Source: Nocardia caishijiensis NBRC 108228 (GTDB lineage: Bacteria; Actinomycetota; Actinomycetes; Mycobacteriales; Mycobacteriaceae). From it: a stretch of DNA of 64,000 nt. The number at the start of each line of letters is the position of its first letter. The stretch's first letter is position 1. This document shows, one piece after another, positions 61,317-64,000 of this stretch. Position numbers and translations under genes: made by a program. The notes beneath the pieces were generated by a model. The model ran no database searches. It saw nothing but the letters and a program-made list of their open reading frames with translations, and had not been told where the DNA came from. The stretch spans positions 62,001 through 126,000 of the forward strand of contig NZ_BDBE01000038.1 of assembly GCF_001612825.1 (NCBI RefSeq), read 5' to 3'.

Positions 61317-63239
61317 GTGATCGGCCAGATGCTGGAAGGGCGCTATCGCATCGATGCGCCGATCGCTCGCGGCGGAATGTCGATGGTGTTCCGAGGAACC
61401 GACACCCGGCTCGACCGCCCCGTCGCCATCAAGGTGATGGACCCCAAGTTCGCCGGCGACCCCCAGTTCCTGAGCCGCTTCGAGTTCGAAGCCCGTGCGG
61501 TGGCCAAACTCAAGCACCCCTCGCTGGTCGCGGTGTACGACCAGGGCATCGACGGCGAATACCCGTTCCTCATCATGGAACTGGTCGAAGGCGGCACCCT
61601 GCGCGAACTGCTGCGCGAACGCGGCCCGATGCCGCCGCACGCCGTGCGCGCCGTCGCCGAACCGGTGCTGCGCGCCATCGGCACCGCCCACGACGCGGGT
61701 CTGGTGCACCGCGACATCAAACCGGAGAACGTCCTGATCTCCGACGCGGGCGAGGTGAAGATCGCCGACTTCGGCCTGGTCCGCGCCGTGGCCGCCGCCA
61801 ACACCACTTCCGCCAGCGTGATCCTCGGCACCGCCGCCTACCTCTCGCCGGAGCAGGTCACCTCGGGCACCGCCGACGCACGCTCGGATGTGTACTCCTT
61901 CGGCATCCTGATCTTCGAACTGCTCACCGGCCGGGTGCCGTTCACCGGCGACAACTCGCTGTCGGTGGCCTATCAGCGGGTGGAGAACGACGTGCCCGCG
62001 CCGAGCCAGTTCATCGACGGTGTGCCCGCCGAGTTCGACGCACTCGTCGCCGAGGCCACCTCCCGCGACCCCGCGAAACGGTTCGCCGACGCCAACCAGA
62101 TGGCGGCCAACCTGCAATCGGTGGCGATGAGCTTGCAGCTGCCGCCGTATCGCGTTCCGGCGCCACGGGATTCGGCCGAACACCTCAGCGAGGCCTTCCG
62201 CCCCGACCCGGCGGCGATGAATCCCGTGACGCCCCACCGGGAGCCGGTGTCGCCGCGCCCGGTCGCCCAGCCACAGCACACCCGGGTGGTCACCGCGCAG
62301 CGGCCACGGCTCGACGATCCGGCCGATCCCGTGCACAACCCGTTCGTCCCGGCCGAAACCCATACCCGCCGTACCGGTCTGGTCTGGGTCGGCATCGTCA
62401 CCGCACTCACGCTGCTGGTCGGTATCGGCGGCTGGTGGGTGGGTGTCGGCCGCTACACGGCGGTGCCACCGATCGCGGGGATGGACACCGAGCGGGCCGT
62501 CGCCGTGCTGGAACAGGCCGGATTCGAGACGGTGCTGCGGCAGAAGGCGTCCGACACGATCCCGGTGGGCGGAGTGGTCGGCACCGATCCGTCGGCCGGT
62601 TCGCGGGTCACCAAGAGTTCCACCATCGCGGTGCTGATCTCCAACGGCAAACCGCGCGTACCCGAGGACATCAAGCCCGGCGACCAGATCAGCGCCGTGA
62701 ACGCCGCGATCCGCGACATGGGTCTGCAACCCATCGACAGCGGTGAGGCCGCCAGCACCGCACCGAAGGGTTCGCTGGCCAGGGTGGAACCGGCCCCCGG
62801 CACCGTGCTGCCGATGGGCGCGCAGGTGAAGGTGTACCGCAGCAAGGGTTCGCAGCCGGTGAACGTGCCCGACGTGCGCGGCAAGACCACCGAGGAAGCC
62901 AACCAGGCCCTCACCAAGGCCGGTCTCACCGTCCGCGAGGTGACGGTGCAGTACGACAAGAGCATCGAGGGCGACAAGGCGATCGGCACCGACCCCGCCG
63001 TCGGCACCACCCTGCAATCCGGCGACAGCGTCACCCTGCTGGTCTCCAACGCCGTCAAGGTCCCCAACGTGATGGGTCAGACCGTCGGCAACGCCCGCGC
63101 CAAACTGCAGCAACTCGGCCTGCGAGTAGAGGTCAAATCCCTCACCGACTCCGACAACTCCCTGGTGATCGGCCAGGTCCCCGGCATCAACACGAATGTC
63201 GAAGCAGGCACCGTCGTCTCCCTCACCGCCCTACCTTGA
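61317..63239 (+). CDS. pknL: Ser/Thr protein kinase PknL with four PASTA domains
   Basis: This 640-residue receptor kinase has its kinase domain at about residues 8-270: GGMSMVF glycine loop, Lys39 (VAIK), catalytic HRDIKPEN with Asp133, and DFG at 151-153. A Pro-rich linker (280-350) leads to one membrane helix (about 355-377). Four extracellular PASTA repeats follow (about 381-444, 448-508, 514-578, 580-639), which sense peptidoglycan fragments or lipid II. M. tuberculosis PknL has no PASTA domains, so this is the fuller form. GTG 61317 has GGAGG upstream. The stop cuts off an in-frame charged tail. Confidence 0.94.
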   Translation: MIGQMLEGRYRIDAPIARGGMSMVFRGTDTRLDRPVAIKVMDPKFAGDPQFLSRFEFEARAVAKLKHPSLVAVYDQGIDGEYPFLIMELVEGGTLRELLRERGPMPPHAVRAVAEPVLRAIGTAHDAGLVHRDIKPENVLISDAGEVKIADFGLVRAVAAANTTSASVILGTAAYLSPEQVTSGTADARSDVYSFGILIFELLTGRVPFTGDNSLSVAYQRVENDVPAPSQFIDGVPAEFDALVAEATSRDPAKRFADANQMAANLQSVAMSLQLPPYRVPAPRDSAEHLSEAFRPDPAAMNPVTPHREPVSPRPVAQPQHTRVVTAQRPRLDDPADPVHNPFVPAETHTRRTGLVWVGIVTALTLLVGIGGWWVGVGRYTAVPPIAGMDTERAVAVLEQAGFETVLRQKASDTIPVGGVVGTDPSAGSRVTKSSTIAVLISNGKPRVPEDIKPGDQISAVNAAIRDMGLQPIDSGEAASTAPKGSLARVEPAPGTVLPMGAQVKVYRSKGSQPVNVPDVRGKTTEEANQALTKAGLTVREVTVQYDKSIEGDKAIGTDPAVGTTLQSGDSVTLLVSNAVKVPNVMGQTVGNARAKLQQLGLRVEVKSLTDSDNSLVIGQVPGINTNVEAGTVVSLTALP

Positions 63240-63320
63240 AGAGATCGCGCCCCGGAGAAGGACGACAAGCCCGACAAGGACGACGACAAGGAAAAGCCCG
63301 GTCGCGGCGGTAACCGCTGA
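63240..63320 (+). pseudogene. Stranded C-terminal tail of pknL
   Basis: Directly after the pknL TGA and in the same frame lie 26 sense codons ending in TGA at 63318-63320. They encode a Lys/Asp-rich tail, PEKDDKPDKDDDKEKPGRGG, with strong third-position G/C bias. In the +1 frame the junction reads YLEEIAP, so the tail may once have followed the last PASTA domain through a 1-base insertion near 63232 and a 2-base insertion near 63253. Real frameshift, read-through or sequencing error are all possible. Confidence 0.55.
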
Positions 63321-63324
63321 CCGG

Positions 63325-64000
63325 TCAGGATCCGATCTTCGGGCCGATCCAGGCGATCCGCACGGTCCTGTCCTCGAAGACCACCCGCAGGTGCAGGCGG
63401 CCCGCACCCGGTGTGAACCGCAGATGGGTGTCGAAGAGTCGAGTCACGCCGTCCAGATCCTCGAACCAGCAGAGATCGCGTCGCCCATCGTGCTCCGGGC
63501 TGACCTTCGACCGCCATCGCGGTTCGGTCGATCCGTCGGTCCGCCACTCCACCACCATCTCCTGCAGCTCTTTCAAACGCCCGAAGACCGGCTGTACCCA
63601 GCGCGGATCGAGTGCCGTGAGATGCTCGGCGACACCGGGCAGAAAGGTCAGCGCTGGAAAGAGCTCGGCGTGCCCGCTCCACAGTTGCGATCCCTCGGTG
63701 ATGGCCGCCCGGTAGCGCACCTCGTCGAACCACGCACGGTGGACCGTCAGATGCTCTGTCGCGGACAGGTGCCGGACCTCGACCACTTCCTCGCCCACCG
63801 CATCGGCCGCCTCGTCGAACCACGTCCGATCGATCGGGATCTCGGTGCGATCCCACCGGTGAGCCGTCGGCAGACTCACGGCAAGCCCGTCGTGACTGTG
63901 CGCCAGGCCGAGCCCTTCCGCCCGCGTGCCCTCGAGGTGGTACTCCACGTCGCGGTCGCGTTCCGAGACCAGTTCCGCGTACGAATACGGGGCACGATCC
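63325..64000 (-). CDS. Protein of unknown function, partial (N-terminus beyond the window)
   Basis: This open frame of at least 225 residues runs off the right edge with no stop upstream, so the true start is outside the window; the internal GTG at 63948 is not a good start. The sequence is soluble, rich in Trp, Glu and Arg, with segments YSYAELVSERDRD, LFPALTFLPGVAEHLTALD and, at the end, LRVVFEDRTVRIAWIGPKIG. No signal peptide or membrane helix is seen. I do not recognise the family. It ends only 4 nt from the end of the pknL tail, converging on it. Confidence 0.7.
   Translation of the reverse strand, partial: DRAPYSYAELVSERDRDVEYHLEGTRAEGLGLAHSHDGLAVSLPTAHRWDRTEIPIDRTWFDEAADAVGEEVVEVRHLSATEHLTVHRAWFDEVRYRAAITEGSQLWSGHAELFPALTFLPGVAEHLTALDPRWVQPVFGRLKELQEMVVEWRTDGSTEPRWRSKVSPEHDGRRDLCWFEDLDGVTRLFDTHLRFTPGAGRLHLRVVFEDRTVRIAWIGPKIGS

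Noticed and set aside
1..64000. Search for CRISPR arrays, tRNA, rRNA, insertion sequences and phage genes
   Set aside because: No regular spaced repeats, no tRNA-like cloverleaf, and no transposase, integrase or phage structural protein was seen by eye.

Overview
The window is high-GC actinobacterial chromosome from the mycolic-acid group (Mycobacteriales), most likely Nocardia or a close relative such as Rhodococcus. The evidence is an Emb-type arabinosyltransferase, an MptA-type lipomannan mannosyltransferase, LppM, Wag31/DivIVA, PknL beside a Rv2175c-like DNA-binding protein, many leaderless or GTG/TTG starts, and a division cluster with no ftsA. I see no rRNA, tRNA, CRISPR array, insertion sequence or prophage.

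Positions 1-10036 hold a partial P-type ATPase, RarD, an ADP-ribosylglycohydrolase, the Emb protein, an MTB12-like lipoprotein, DinX polymerase and a GalU-like enzyme. Positions 10044-36022 are essentially one long minus-strand division and cell-wall region. Read in transcription order it is HEPN protein, DUF3040 protein, mraZ, rsmH, ftsL-like, ftsI, murE, murF, mraY, murD, ftsW, murG, murC, ftsQ, ftsZ, pgeF, yggS, sepF, yggT, wag31, a small membrane protein, and ileS behind a translational T-box. Many cistrons overlap by 4 nt.

Positions 36123-41233 carry a GNAT enzyme and carotenoid-tailoring genes (CrtO-like, CruF, CruG) with lppM inserted between cruF and cruG. After a secreted protein, positions 42285-53205 are a nine-gene, fully overlapping operon led by a SAM-I riboswitch: four different luciferase-like flavin monooxygenases, a complete oligopeptide-type ABC importer with fused ATPases, and a DUF1684 protein. 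This looks like an organosulfur-scavenging system switched on when methionine/SAM is low.

Positions 53314-63320 return to an order I recall from the M. tuberculosis Rv2170-Rv2176 region: metF-like, idsA2/crtE, mptA, Rv2175c-like, pknL. Here crtI and crtB are interleaved with mptA, and a DUF2867 gene with a twin palindromic operator sits at the junction. The window ends in a partial unknown gene.

The most notable observations are the SAM-riboswitch operon, a perfect PafBC-type promoter plus LexA-like box in front of the HEPN gene (with a second PafBC-like promoter at dinX), the interleaving of carotenoid genes with envelope genes, and an in-frame charged tail stranded behind the pknL stop codon.
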